Shown piece by piece: positions 12,356 to 22,330 of a DNA stretch of 64,000 nt (position 1 is its first letter; each line of letters opens with the position of its first letter). Position numbers and translations under genes: made by a program. Source of the stretch: Scolanthus callimorphus (Eukaryota; Cnidaria; Anthozoa; Actiniaria; Edwardsiidae); contig CM066919.1 in assembly GCA_033964015.1 (NCBI GenBank), positions 27,052,204 to 27,116,203 of the forward strand, read 5' to 3'. Below the pieces are notes generated by a model. That model had not been told where the DNA came from and did not search any database. It saw nothing but the letters and a program-made list of their open reading frames with translations.

Positions 12356-12903
12356 AGTTTAGTACATAAGGAAGTATGTCATGATACGCGCATGCTCCAA
12401 ATCAGCAAAACTAATAAGACCATCCTATCAGAGCTATTTAAGAATATGTAAAGTTCAAAAGCATGTGATGGATTGAGAAGTAGGAAGATGTTGTTTTCGA
12501 GGTTTTTAGCCTTCGCCAACCTCGTTCCCAGGTGTTCTGGGTAATCAAGATGGCGGGTCACTCGGAAGAAGACCCTGGCAAAGGCTGGGGCCTTCCCACA
12601 GGGAGACCGCCTAAAAAAAACAGTTAAAATCCGATATGGCGGGCGGACAGCCTGGGAAGATGACACAAATCATTAAGTCATTAAGATAAATCCTAGCTCC
12701 GATTTTCGCCCTCTCTTCCCGGCTGTCTGCCCAACATGGTCTCGAAACTGGCCTTGAAATGAGGATTATCATCATTCTGGTGACATGGTTATTTGACATG
12801 CGCAAGTGTCCCACATGGTTGTAGGTTGAAGTAGTACAGTTGTAGTAGGGAGCGCTGTTAAGAGTGGTGGGTGTCACGGGCTGTTTTCTTTTTCATTTTT
12901 TTT

Positions 12904-14276
12904 GTTGTTGAATGAATGAATGATCTGTTTATTTAACCTCTTGCAGCTTAACAGCTGAATTACAGGTCAGGTCAAGTCATATTACATAACATATAGATTA
13001 TATTACGAATAAATTATGAAAATCGCACAGTGACAAACTGACCAAATCGGTCTGTATTAAATTTGAGCTTGTGTTTAGGGGGTGCCTAAGATTGTACCTG
13101 GTGTCAGATACGGGGCTGGCGTTTAAAAGCTGCGCAACAGGGCTTCCCTGCTGGAGCGCGCCCACGAACCTGCGACAAGCGTCTAAGCGACGAGCTTCAA
13201 GCGTGAGTAAACTAGCTTGCACACAAGCATCCTCGTACCTAACACCAGGGAAAATGATAGCCAACGCTCTCCTTTTAATTCTTTCCAATGCATTGGCGAG
13301 GTATTGAGGCATGTGTGCAAACACCACACAGCCATACTCTAGTACAGACCTCACCAGGGAACAATAGACATCTACAATATCCTTGACAGCCACACCGCTA
13401 GCCTTCAGTTTCCTAACCGCGTATAAAGTTAAGTCCGACGACAAATAAACTCCAAGGAGTTTAAAGGACACCACTTCTTCAATTTCCGTACCACTAGACA
13501 AATGGGCTGCCACACACAGCTGTCATACTTAAGGAAGCTGTCATTAGCTTACATTTGCTTGGATTCAACTGCATGTTGTTCTGAGCAGCGAAAAGCTGGA
13601 TATCATTAGCGATGTATCTCATTACTGATGGAGAGCTGCGCGGTACGATCTCTAAAACTGTCAAATCGTCAACAAATTTGGCTCTTGGGCCCCACGACCT
13701 AACAAGGTCATCCACCATGATTGCGAAGAGTATTGGCCCCAATTTGGTTCCTTGAGGAATACCTCCATTAAGGTTGCGGACTGATGATGATGTGCCTGAC
13801 AAGGACGTGCATTGAGACCTGGAATGCAGGAAGGCGGCAATCCATCTAACTAAACAACCATGCAAGCCATAATTACCTAATTTCCTTAATAATACATGGT
13901 GGTCTATATTATCGAAGCCCTTATGGAAATCCGTAAAAAAACCTAACAGAGCAATTGCCTTTGTCAAGGGCTTCAAGAGCGATATGCAATAAGTAAACAA
14001 TAGCTTGAATGGTAGATTTCCCAGCAACAGCGAACTGTTTCCAATCTAGCTTATCCAACACCTAAGGGAGAATTCTCACTGAGGTCATACCCTCCATTAC
14101 CTTCGCTAGCTGGCTCGTTAAATAAACTGGTCTTATGTCATTTTCTACTGTTCTTACAGGTTTTTGTTTAGGGAGTGGACGCACATTTGCACGTTTTAGA
14201 AGTGGAGGAAGATAACCTTCCCGAAGGGACGCGTTATAGATCTCGCATACTACAGGACCAAATGAAAACTCTTTAA
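12904..14276 (-). pseudogene. Non-LTR retrotransposon (LINE) reverse transcriptase, 3' part, degraded
   Basis: Minus-strand frames 14276-14062, 14027-13494 and 13513-12998 are consecutive pieces of one reverse transcriptase. Visible motifs are DIRPVYLTSQLAKVME (fingers), TDFHKGFDNIDHHVLL (motif A), GGIPQGTKLGPILF (motif B), FVDDLTVLE in place of FADD (motif C), and then the LGV/LEYGC thumb region. Breaks between frames mean it is dead. The minus-strand 3' end runs into ATTC repeats near 12910-12925, the kind of tail seen in CR1/L2-type LINEs. Its 5' part is at 15777-16150; the two are separated by an inserted 1,500-bp element. Confidence 0.85.
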
Positions 14277-15776
14277 GAGCGAATGCACACAAAAATCGAG
14301 CAAAATCGAAGAATCGTGGCCAACTCAAAATCTAAACTACCCGTTTTTTACGTTTATATGAAGATTTTAGTGAGATTAAATATTGATCTGGCAACTTGGG
14401 CAGGATTTAGGGCTCGATTTGAGATCGGTTGTCCCCCCGATAAGACATTTTTCGGTCATGTAATTTCTCTGTTAAACTCCGCACGTGTCGCAAGTGGTAT
14501 TTCAGGGCACACCCCATACAGCCTCCTCGGCCCGTTACACCAGATGACGTGACCTCTCCTACCCGGGGAATGGGGAACGCTAGATACTCTGTCAAACTGA
14601 TGGAATATTTTTATAGTTTTAAGGAGGAGCTAATATAGAATATAATGAATTGATATACATGTGTTAGACTGCTAACGGTCCCTAACATTTTGGCATAAAA
14701 TCATTAAAGTAAAGCAGCGCGCCGAAGGCACGCTGCTGTAAACACATCGCCGCCGTGTTTACCATTAATGGCGTCCGCGCCCCTTGCAAAATTCGCTGTT
14801 TCGTTGTTTTGAAATAAATGCAAAGAACGAAAAACAATTATTTGGGCAGCTCGAACAGTCGTCCCCCTACATATGAAACGCCTGGCTTGGTGACATCGCG
14901 AACCCCGGGAATTGATTTACCGAAAGTATTAATATTGCGTGATGTAACGCAACACTTAGCGGCTCCTCCGGACCTTGACCTCGAGTTTTCAATGTTCCCG
15001 ATGTTGTGAATTTCATCGATCAAAAGAGTGCCAAATATGAATGCAAATCATTATTTACGGCATTTAGACTATTTGAAGCTATCTGAATTCAGATTTGTTG
15101 TATTTCCTGTTTCCTTTGCATTGTTATCGATGGATTTGACAACTAACAGATTCAGCCTAGAAAGCCCCGCATCGAGTTTTGAGAATACGCCAATGCACCC
15201 AAGAGGCAAATTTTTGGTCGGAAATCCAACTCTTTATCAAGGTAAGCCTGACTTTTGAGCAAATACGGCCGAAAGTAATACATATCGTCCCATTTCTGGC
15301 CGATCGATGTCTTTGTTTACGCTGATAAAGTAATTTGATCGGGGTCAACTAAACTATCGAAGGAGCAAATTACAGGAAATTGACCAAATTGGTCGACCTA
15401 GTCTGAGGCGCTCGCTCAAAAACCATGTTGATCATACCTGAAATGTTGAAATATGACATCTCTAGAGCTCAAAACCAGATTTTGGGGCTATTTGAAGAAT
15501 GGCCCCTTATGTAGAATTCGAGTTTAATTTTGCCAGTAAATCACCTTGTTGTCAAGTGCCCGCTAAAGAATGTAGATCAATAAATTTTGCCCTAATTTGA
15601 GGCCTCAAACCGTCGAAACCGAAAATCTCAATTTTCTCGCAAAATTCAATCTGATTATAAAAATAAACCCCATAGCCTTTTTAATCTCACTAAAATCTTC
15701 CTATAAACGTAAAATACGGGTAGTTTAGATTTTGAGTTGTGGCCGAACCTTGCTCGATTTTTGTGTGCATTCACTC
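14277..15776. mobile_element. 1,500-bp TTAA-flanked inverted-repeat transposon inside the LINE
   Basis: The ends are inverted repeats of about 100 bp (left 14277-14380, right 15680-15776), beginning GAGYGAATGCACACAAAAAT. TTAA occurs immediately outside both ends (14273-14276 and 15777-15780). Removing the element and one TTAA restores the LINE frame as V-V-L-K-E-F, which proves the insertion and its 4-bp target duplication. A TTAA duplication is typical of the piggyBac superfamily, but the ends do not start with the usual CCY of that group, so the family is not settled. No transposase is recognisable inside. Confidence 0.85.
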
Positions 15777-16150
15777 TTAAGTACTACATTAGGAACACCG
15801 TCCGGCCCAGGGGCCTTCCTGATCTTAACAGCACGTAGAGCTCCCTCTGCTTCCACCGCCGTTGCGAACAGATCATCGGGTATCTCCTCAACAGGAACAC
15901 TTTGTACATCCCCTGACAACGGAGTAAACTCAGACGTAATACCACAAAAGAAATCATTAACACGTTCACACAGGGTACCCACTCCGCCGTCACTCTCTCC
16001 ATCAATCAGTTGCCAGTACCAATCCCTCTCGTCCTCAAAAACCCCCGTAATGTTCTTAATCTCTTTCCACCACCGTCCAACATTTGTATCCTTTAGAGCT
16101 TTTACCTTGCCATCATAGAAAGATCGTTTACTCTGTACAATGTACAATGT
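15777..16150 (-). pseudogene. LINE reverse transcriptase, upstream part (5' truncated)
   Basis: Minus-strand frame from about 16147 down to the insertion at 15777. It carries the linker between endonuclease and RT (WWKEIKNITG) and the RT entry motif KAPGPDGVPN. It continues in frame into the block at 14272 once the inserted element is removed. No endonuclease domain is present, so the copy is 5'-truncated. Confidence 0.85.
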
Positions 16151-16410
16151 TCGGACTATTTTGGATGATGTTCATTTATATACATTGCTTCGTTCTATTT
16201 ATGTTTTTAATAGAACGAAGATAATAGTAATATCCGACTCAATGTCCCCCAAATGATGATAATCCTCATTTCAAGGCCATTTAACAATTGATGATAATCC
16301 TCATTTTAGTTCAAGGTCATGTTGGTCTGCCCGCCGTATCGGATTTTGACTGCTTTTCTTAGACGGTCTCCCTGTGGAAAGGCCCCAGTCTTTGCCAGGG
16401 TCTTCCTCAA

Positions 16411-16605
16411 CCTCGTCCCCAGGGTCTTCTCGGTCGTTTTCAAAAGACCCTGGGGGAGGCTGAGTCACATGACCGTTTCGAAACAAAAGACAACCTCGTT
16501 CCCGTGTCCTCAAACAGTGGTAATGTGATTCAGCCTCCCCCAGGGTCTTGTGATCGACTAACCGCCATCTTGAAAATTACCCACAAGACCCTGGGGACGA
16601 GGTTG
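16411..16605. mobile_element. Degenerate copy of the AACCTCG palindromic MITE
   Basis: Starts AACCTCGTCCCCAGGGTCTT and ends with the inverse (AGACCCTGGGGACGAGGTT). The interior is rearranged relative to the cleaner copy at 16679-16897. Confidence 0.75.
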
Positions 16606-16678
16606 GGTTTTCTTCCGATTGACCTGCCATCTTGAAAATTACCCAGAAGGGGCCCTGGGAACGAGGTTACTTCTTTGA

Positions 16679-16897
16679 CAACCTCGTCCCCAGGGTCTTC
16701 TCGGTCGTTTTTCAAAATGGCGGTTAGCTCAGAGAAGACCCTGGGGGAGGCTGAGTCACGTGACAATTGTTTGAGGACATGAAAATGAGGTTTGTCTTTT
16801 GTTTCGAAACGGTCATGTGACTCAGCCTCCCCCAGGGTCTTCTCTGAGCTAACCGCCATTTTGAAAAACGACCAAGAAGACCCTGGGGACGAGGTTG
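16679..16897. mobile_element. 219-bp palindromic MITE with 9-bp target duplication
   Basis: The two halves form a hairpin with arms of about 86 bp and few mismatches (outer end CAACCTCGTCCCCAGGGTCT). CTTCTTTGA lies directly outside both ends (16670-16678 and 16898-16906). A 9-bp duplication with long terminal inverted repeats is the usual signature of Mutator-like elements. Confidence 0.85.
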
Positions 16898-16986
16898 CTT
16901 CTTTGATTTGAGAGATGTGCAGAACAACTGCGCAGTTGCGTGACAGGGTCCCTTTAAATTCACCTGACTCATAGTTAATATCTTCT

Positions 16987-17395
16987 AGACACTGCCTAAA
17001 AGCGGAGCTCCCGACAAATAGCACTGTCACTTCTCACGTGCAGGTTTTATACCGATCTCACGTGACTTATACCTAATTCAATAAGGTTGCTTTGGCAATG
17101 AGCAACTGGGCATATGGAGCACAATACAACGCTTTAGGTGATAACCAAATAACGAGGTTCCCAATCACAAACCCAAAGCAACCAATATTGAAATAGGTGA
17201 ACAGTGAATAAAACTGTCTTGACACTGCCTAAAAGAGCGGAGCTCCGGACAAATAGCACAGGTCCCTCTCACTCCATGGCTTAGGCCCTGTGGCTTAGGC
17301 GATGAAATTGAACTGACTTATATACACATTGTCTAGACACTGCCTAAAAAGAGCGGAGCTCCCCACAAATAGCACAGGTCCTTCTCACTTCGTGG
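16987..17395. repeat. Three spaced copies of a GACACTGCCTAAAAG...AAATAGCAC repeat
   Basis: Copies at about 16987-17035, 17220-17275 and 17335-17395 share GACACTGCCTAAAAG, GCGGAGCTCC and GACAAATAGCAC, often after TCTAGA. Unit spacing is uneven (about 110-230 bp). Function unknown. Confidence 0.7.
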
Positions 17396-19749
17396 TTTTT
17401 GCCATTAAAATCACATCATGATATATAAAGTGTTAATGCCCTTAGAAAAAGACATGCTATGTTCGACAGCCAGACTGTGTAAGGACCTCGAGATATATAT
17501 TACATACAAGAAGACTCATGTAGACTATCCTTTGGATACTAATCAAATGACCAGTCACTCCGCATATGGTTTTACTATTTGACTTATTTCCTTAGTAACA
17601 AAGTACCGAACTTGCTAATGCAAGAGTGTGTTCACCTTCTCCGCAGATAGAAGTTTAATAAAGATAATGCGATAGTTTTCGGTCGCACTTGGATTGGAAA
17701 TAAATTTAGAGGCACGATGATACGTCTAGATTTAGAATCATAAAATTACCGGTCATTTAATGAAAAACCTTTTTCCTTTAGGAAAACTTTTAGCTTGTGT
17801 AAACTTTCAAAGGTTTATGACATATTCTACTTCCATCCGTTTGTGTTACGTTTTCGAAGCCTTCAAGGCAAACAAATAAATTCGTATTTGCTTTTAAATT
17901 TCTGAACCCCTAAAATTGAAATGTGAATGGCAACTGTTGTTGTAGAAATACTAAATGGAAATGAATTCATTTCATTTCTTAAGAGAACCAAAAGTTACGT
18001 TACAAATTAATAAGCTCATTTCGCCCATTTTTTTGTTTAGAAAAATAATTTGAAATAATAATTTGAGAACACAAAATCGCGTTTTTTCAACATAGGTTTC
18101 AGGTTTCAGGTTTTATTTTTGAAACCCGTTTGTCCTTTTTCACACCTTCATTGTAGGAAAAATGTATATTTAATCTATTGTAGCAAAATGATATACTTTT
18201 CTTTAAAAAGTTTTTTGTTGTCGTTGTTGTCGACACTAGCACAGCTAGCAATCTATCGTATGAATCGTAGTTTGATGTTATTTTCTCGGCTGAGAAACCT
18301 TCTAAATCTGCGTGATTTTAAGTATGCTTTCCTGCTACATATGCAGTTTAAATGCAAATCAAACGGTTCTGACATAATCCTTTTGAGATTTACTTAAAGG
18401 TCATAGGCTTCGGAAAGAACAATCCGTCAATCAGGAGACAACAAACGGATAATAATTTGTACGTTTCTTCAAAAGAAGCGCCTCCCGTTCCGCAAGCGGC
18501 GCATCCCCGAAGCAGGTTTTGACTTGTATTTAAATTCGTGTTTTGAAAGTTCCAGCAGCTTCGATCGTACAACCTCGCATAAAATGCCCAGTTTATGACG
18601 TTTTGTGAGATTATGACAAGAAAATGGCCATTACAGCAAGGTAAGGAATATTTTTCAATATAAAAGTATTCATAGCCGCGAAACTGCCCTTAATCTTTTG
18701 CATCGTGAATTATCCCGAAAGCTATAAAGCCGGCCTGTTATTCATTTTCCTGTTATTCCTTTTCCTTGCAATTTTCGCTCATTTCTGAGGTCTAACGATA
18801 TCATTTCACTCCACCTGCGCTGTAAGTTCTAGAGGACATTTTTTGGCATCTCAATCTTTGAAATCGTTAAAACGGCAGATTGCTGAACTGACTTAATAAA
18901 ACCGATGATGGGTATCGCGTGGTAATACTCAGCCTATCTAGACAGTACCGTGAAATGTGAAACATCCGACGAACTCTTTAACGCTTTTTTGTCCTTTTTT
19001 TTGTACATTTCTCTACGTGGGCTACTAGGTAGCCACCGTGAAAAGGAAATGCTGGCAACTTGACTCGTATTTTATGTGAGCTTCCTTTTTACCAAGATTC
19101 ATATACAGGATATTTCTAGATTTTGCTGTTTAGATCTGCCGCGTTTGTTCACTTTCAAGAAAACCTTCCTAGTAAGATTATAACGCACGAATTTCAGTCC
19201 AAGTAAAACTCCCCTGTACTCGTGATTGCCCTCTCTTAGCCCGCGAGTTTATTGGACTCTGACGTTACGACAAATCATTTACCGGCATTTACCTTGGTTT
19301 TTCCTTCCATTAAATACCGAATTACCTCAAGGAATATATTAGCATGATTCTTAGGAAAAGGAAGTTAGCGAATAATCTAATAATCCTAACCTGCTTATGG
19401 TTCTAACCTGTCTAAGGGGATCGTTTTATAGCTTTAAGACACCTGGAGGGCTAAGGGGAAATCGTTTGTCCTGCTAATGAAATATGAGTAAAGCTAAAAA
19501 GATCTCACCCAGCTCTTAATCTAATAAACAACCGGAAAGTGCTTCTCTAAAGATTAGATGCTTTTGACGTCAAATGTTTTCCCCGAGCAATTTGTTGCTA
19601 TCCATCAGACATATTATAGGATCGTCTTTGCGGCATTTCCCAACTTTTTTTAATTCCAATGATCTTGTCATGTTGGGACTAATCACAATAGTGCAAATCC
19701 TCAAGGAAGAATTTATCCACCTTCCAAACATTTAGAGATTGTATTTGCC
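17396..19749. other. Intergenic stretch upstream of the second PAN/glycine-rich gene
   Basis: No supported coding exon or RNA gene. The promoter of the downstream plus-strand gene should lie at the right end; I cannot point to a clear TATA or initiator. Confidence 0.5.
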
Positions 19750-20956
19750 ATGCACAGGTATTATAAAAGTAGGAACTCACTTTCTTCTGTTTCTTTATTG
19801 TTTCAGGTTCAAAGAGTACCTTGTAATCTATATCAATATGTTGCCAATAATCTTCGCAGCAGTGCGGACGGATCTCAGCCAGTCTTCATTATTCGAAGTC
19901 AGAGAGAATTATGCCGTACTTGGTCACGTGATCAAGGTGCAGTCGTCACTAGACATTATGTCGTGCGCCCAGATGTGTCTGCTGGATCCACAATGCCTTT
20001 CGGCGAATTTCGACGACAGAGATGCCCATGACAAGTTTTGCGAGCTCAATGACTTTTCTGTTTCGCCACAAACTGAGGCTTCAAAGCTTACACGGCGAAA
20101 AGGCTTCACATATACATCTCTGCTGGACATGAAGTTACAAACATACGTATTTACAAGTCTAGGGGCAGAAGGCTCTGAGGGGCCCATCTCGGTGGATGGG
20201 TACAAAGGGACTCCATTAGAAGGAAAGGTACAAGTACAAAAAGGCATTCAACTATGGGATGTCCCATCAACCGGAAGTTATTCCATCGAAGCGTTTGGGG
20301 CTTCCGGAGGAAATGGCACTTGTGACATGTGTACCGGATGGAAACTTGGGGGAATGGGTGCAAGGATAAAAGGCATCTTCAAGCTCAACTCAGGAACAAG
20401 ACTCAATATTCTTGTCGGCCAAAAGGGGGTTTATGGTACTAAGTTTTTTGATAAACCCGGTGGGGGAGGGGGAGGGACGTTTGTTCTTCTCGCTACTGGT
20501 TTAAAGCCGCTTGTTATCGCAGGAGGAGGAGGAGGAGGAGGAATGGCACGAGATGGATATTCAGACGGAGATCACGGCCAGGCGTCGCAACAGGGTTCCC
20601 AGAAAGGAGGAAGCAACGGCCAAGGGGGACAAGTAGAGAGTCCAGTCCAGGTTCAGTTACTAGCCGGAAGTGGTGCGGGATTTCTTGGAAATGGTTCCAT
20701 CGCCATGTTGAGAGAGCCGGCAACTGCTTTTATTTATGGCGGAAATGGAGGACCTGACAATGGTGGATTTGGTGGTGGTGGGTGGGGACTTGCGTTTCCA
20801 GGAGGAGGGGGCGGTTACTCAGGTGGTGGATTGATTGGTAACGCCACTACAGGCTCCGCTGGCGGAGGAGGATCTTATAACGCGGGCTCAAGGCAGGAGA
20901 ACGAGGCTGGTGTGAACAAAGGCAATGGACGTGTTGTTATTACATTAATCAACTGA
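19750..20956 (+). CDS. Secreted PAN/apple-like plus ALK/LTK-type glycine-rich domain protein, paralogue (about 385 aa)
   Basis: Best model: a tiny first exon 19750-19757 (ATG CAC AG), a 49-bp GT...TTTCAG intron 19758-19806, then 19807-20956. This gives MHRFKEYLVIYINMLPIIF, a good signal peptide, in frame with the rest. The alternative is to start at the internal ATG 19838 (372 aa). Four cysteines with CxxxC and a CELNDF ending match the PAN-like part of the paralogue at 7217-8389. The glycine-rich domain follows the same order: GSEGPISVDGYKGTP, GIQLW, YSIEAFGASGG, ILVGQKG, and runs of up to eight glycines. There is no transmembrane segment. It is convergent with the coiled-coil gene whose stop is at 21675. 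The paralogues have diverged clearly but share the whole architecture. Confidence 0.85.
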
Positions 20957-21395
20957 GTTTATCATGATTTACTGAGCCAGTAAGACGCTGGACCCACAAG
21001 ATCTATGCATTGTGGTAATCAATATGAATATGAGTGATCATGGCGGCGCTGAATCAAATGTGTACGCACAGATAAACACTACTCCACTCATTTCCTTCTC
21101 AACCGGGTGATCATGTGATTGAACGGTCAATCACCTTACAACTACACTCGCTAAAATGTGACCATAGCGACGAATCGAAAATATCATATGATTGAGATTT
21201 CGTTACTTGAAGAGAAAAGAATAGGTTTTTCTGTTCAAAATTCGATATTTGTGGTTTATTGATTCGGTGTTTTAAGACGGCATTTTAGCGCTGTTCTCGA
21301 GTGTGAAAATGGGAAAAGGCAAACGCAAACAAGTGCGAAATGCAGGTGGATGGTACGGAACAAATTGATTCAATGAATTGACAAGATTTAAGGTG

Positions 21396-21401
21396 TTTAT
21401 T
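21396..21401 (-). terminator. Polyadenylation signal AATAAA for the coiled-coil gene
   Basis: TTTATT on plus, hence AATAAA on minus, about 275 bp past the stop codon at 21675. Plausible but not verified. Confidence 0.4.
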
Positions 21402-21674
21402 TTTCAAAATCAGCTCTGTAAATATAGGAAATACACATGTCTAAGCGCTTTTCAATGATTATGGATATTCTTTAGTGTGGAGTCTGCTTTTTAATACGTC
21501 TTTGAGAGCTTGTGTCTATGAACACTAATAGAAAAAAAATAATACATTTGCATTTGTTTCCTTGGGAACTGACACTCACGATAATGTTAGCTAAAAAAAT
21601 GCAAAATGTTACAACCAAGATTTCAACAGTGACAGATACATTATGATTAAATAGAATTGTTTTGTCATTCAGTT

Positions 21675-22292
21675 TCATTTTAATGATTTCTCAACGGACA
21701 GCTCGGCTCGTAGACGGGCCAGTTCAGCGTGTTCCTTGATTCGCTCGTGTCTTTCGTTATCCAGCTGAATTTCCAGGTCAACATTCTGCAAAAAATTGGG
21801 GGAAACTGTCAAGAACCCCATAACACGCAAAGATTTCCAGGAAACACGTTTTTCATTGAAATCATAATAGCGCGGTTCGTATGAGTGTGAAAAGTGCCGC
21901 GCGACACGGCACGGCGACACGACACGGCGCGGGGGTACTCGTGTGACACAACCATGTTACGAGCCTGAAGTATCAGTTGCCTTTTTCCCATTTTTCGACA
22001 AGATTAGATTTTGATTAGATTTCAGTGGTCATAAAAGCAGCCGCCATTTCACTAGAAAATGTGGGGAGCCTGGCTCATTCCAGAATGCCCAAACAAACGC
22101 AAAATGAGACATTGCATTGCAAGGAAAATTTCTTGTGAATCCAGGAAATGGTTCCTTTGGCCATCAGAAAATAAGATGACATTTTAATATATGTAAGCTA
22201 GGTCCAAAAGTATGATAAAAACATGATGTTATATGCTAATTGAGATATATAATACTGCTACTGCTGCTGCTGTTGTTGTTGTTGTTGTTCTT

Positions 22293-22330
<38 letters not shown>

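Larger units (their letters stand above)
12567..16409. mobile_element. Candidate foldback element whose arms bracket the LINE
   Basis: About 85 bp at 12567-12655 (with AAGACCCTGGCAAAG, CACAGGGAGACCG) reappears inverted at 16320-16409. A second pair (GAAATGAGGATTATCATCAT near 12760 and its inverse near 16250) lies just inside. The arms enclose a degraded LINE, so the LINE seems to have inserted into an older inverted-repeat element. The exact ends are uncertain. Confidence 0.5.

Noticed and set aside
13071..13307. Plus-strand proteins over the LINE
   Set aside because: Antisense shadows of the reverse-transcriptase frames.
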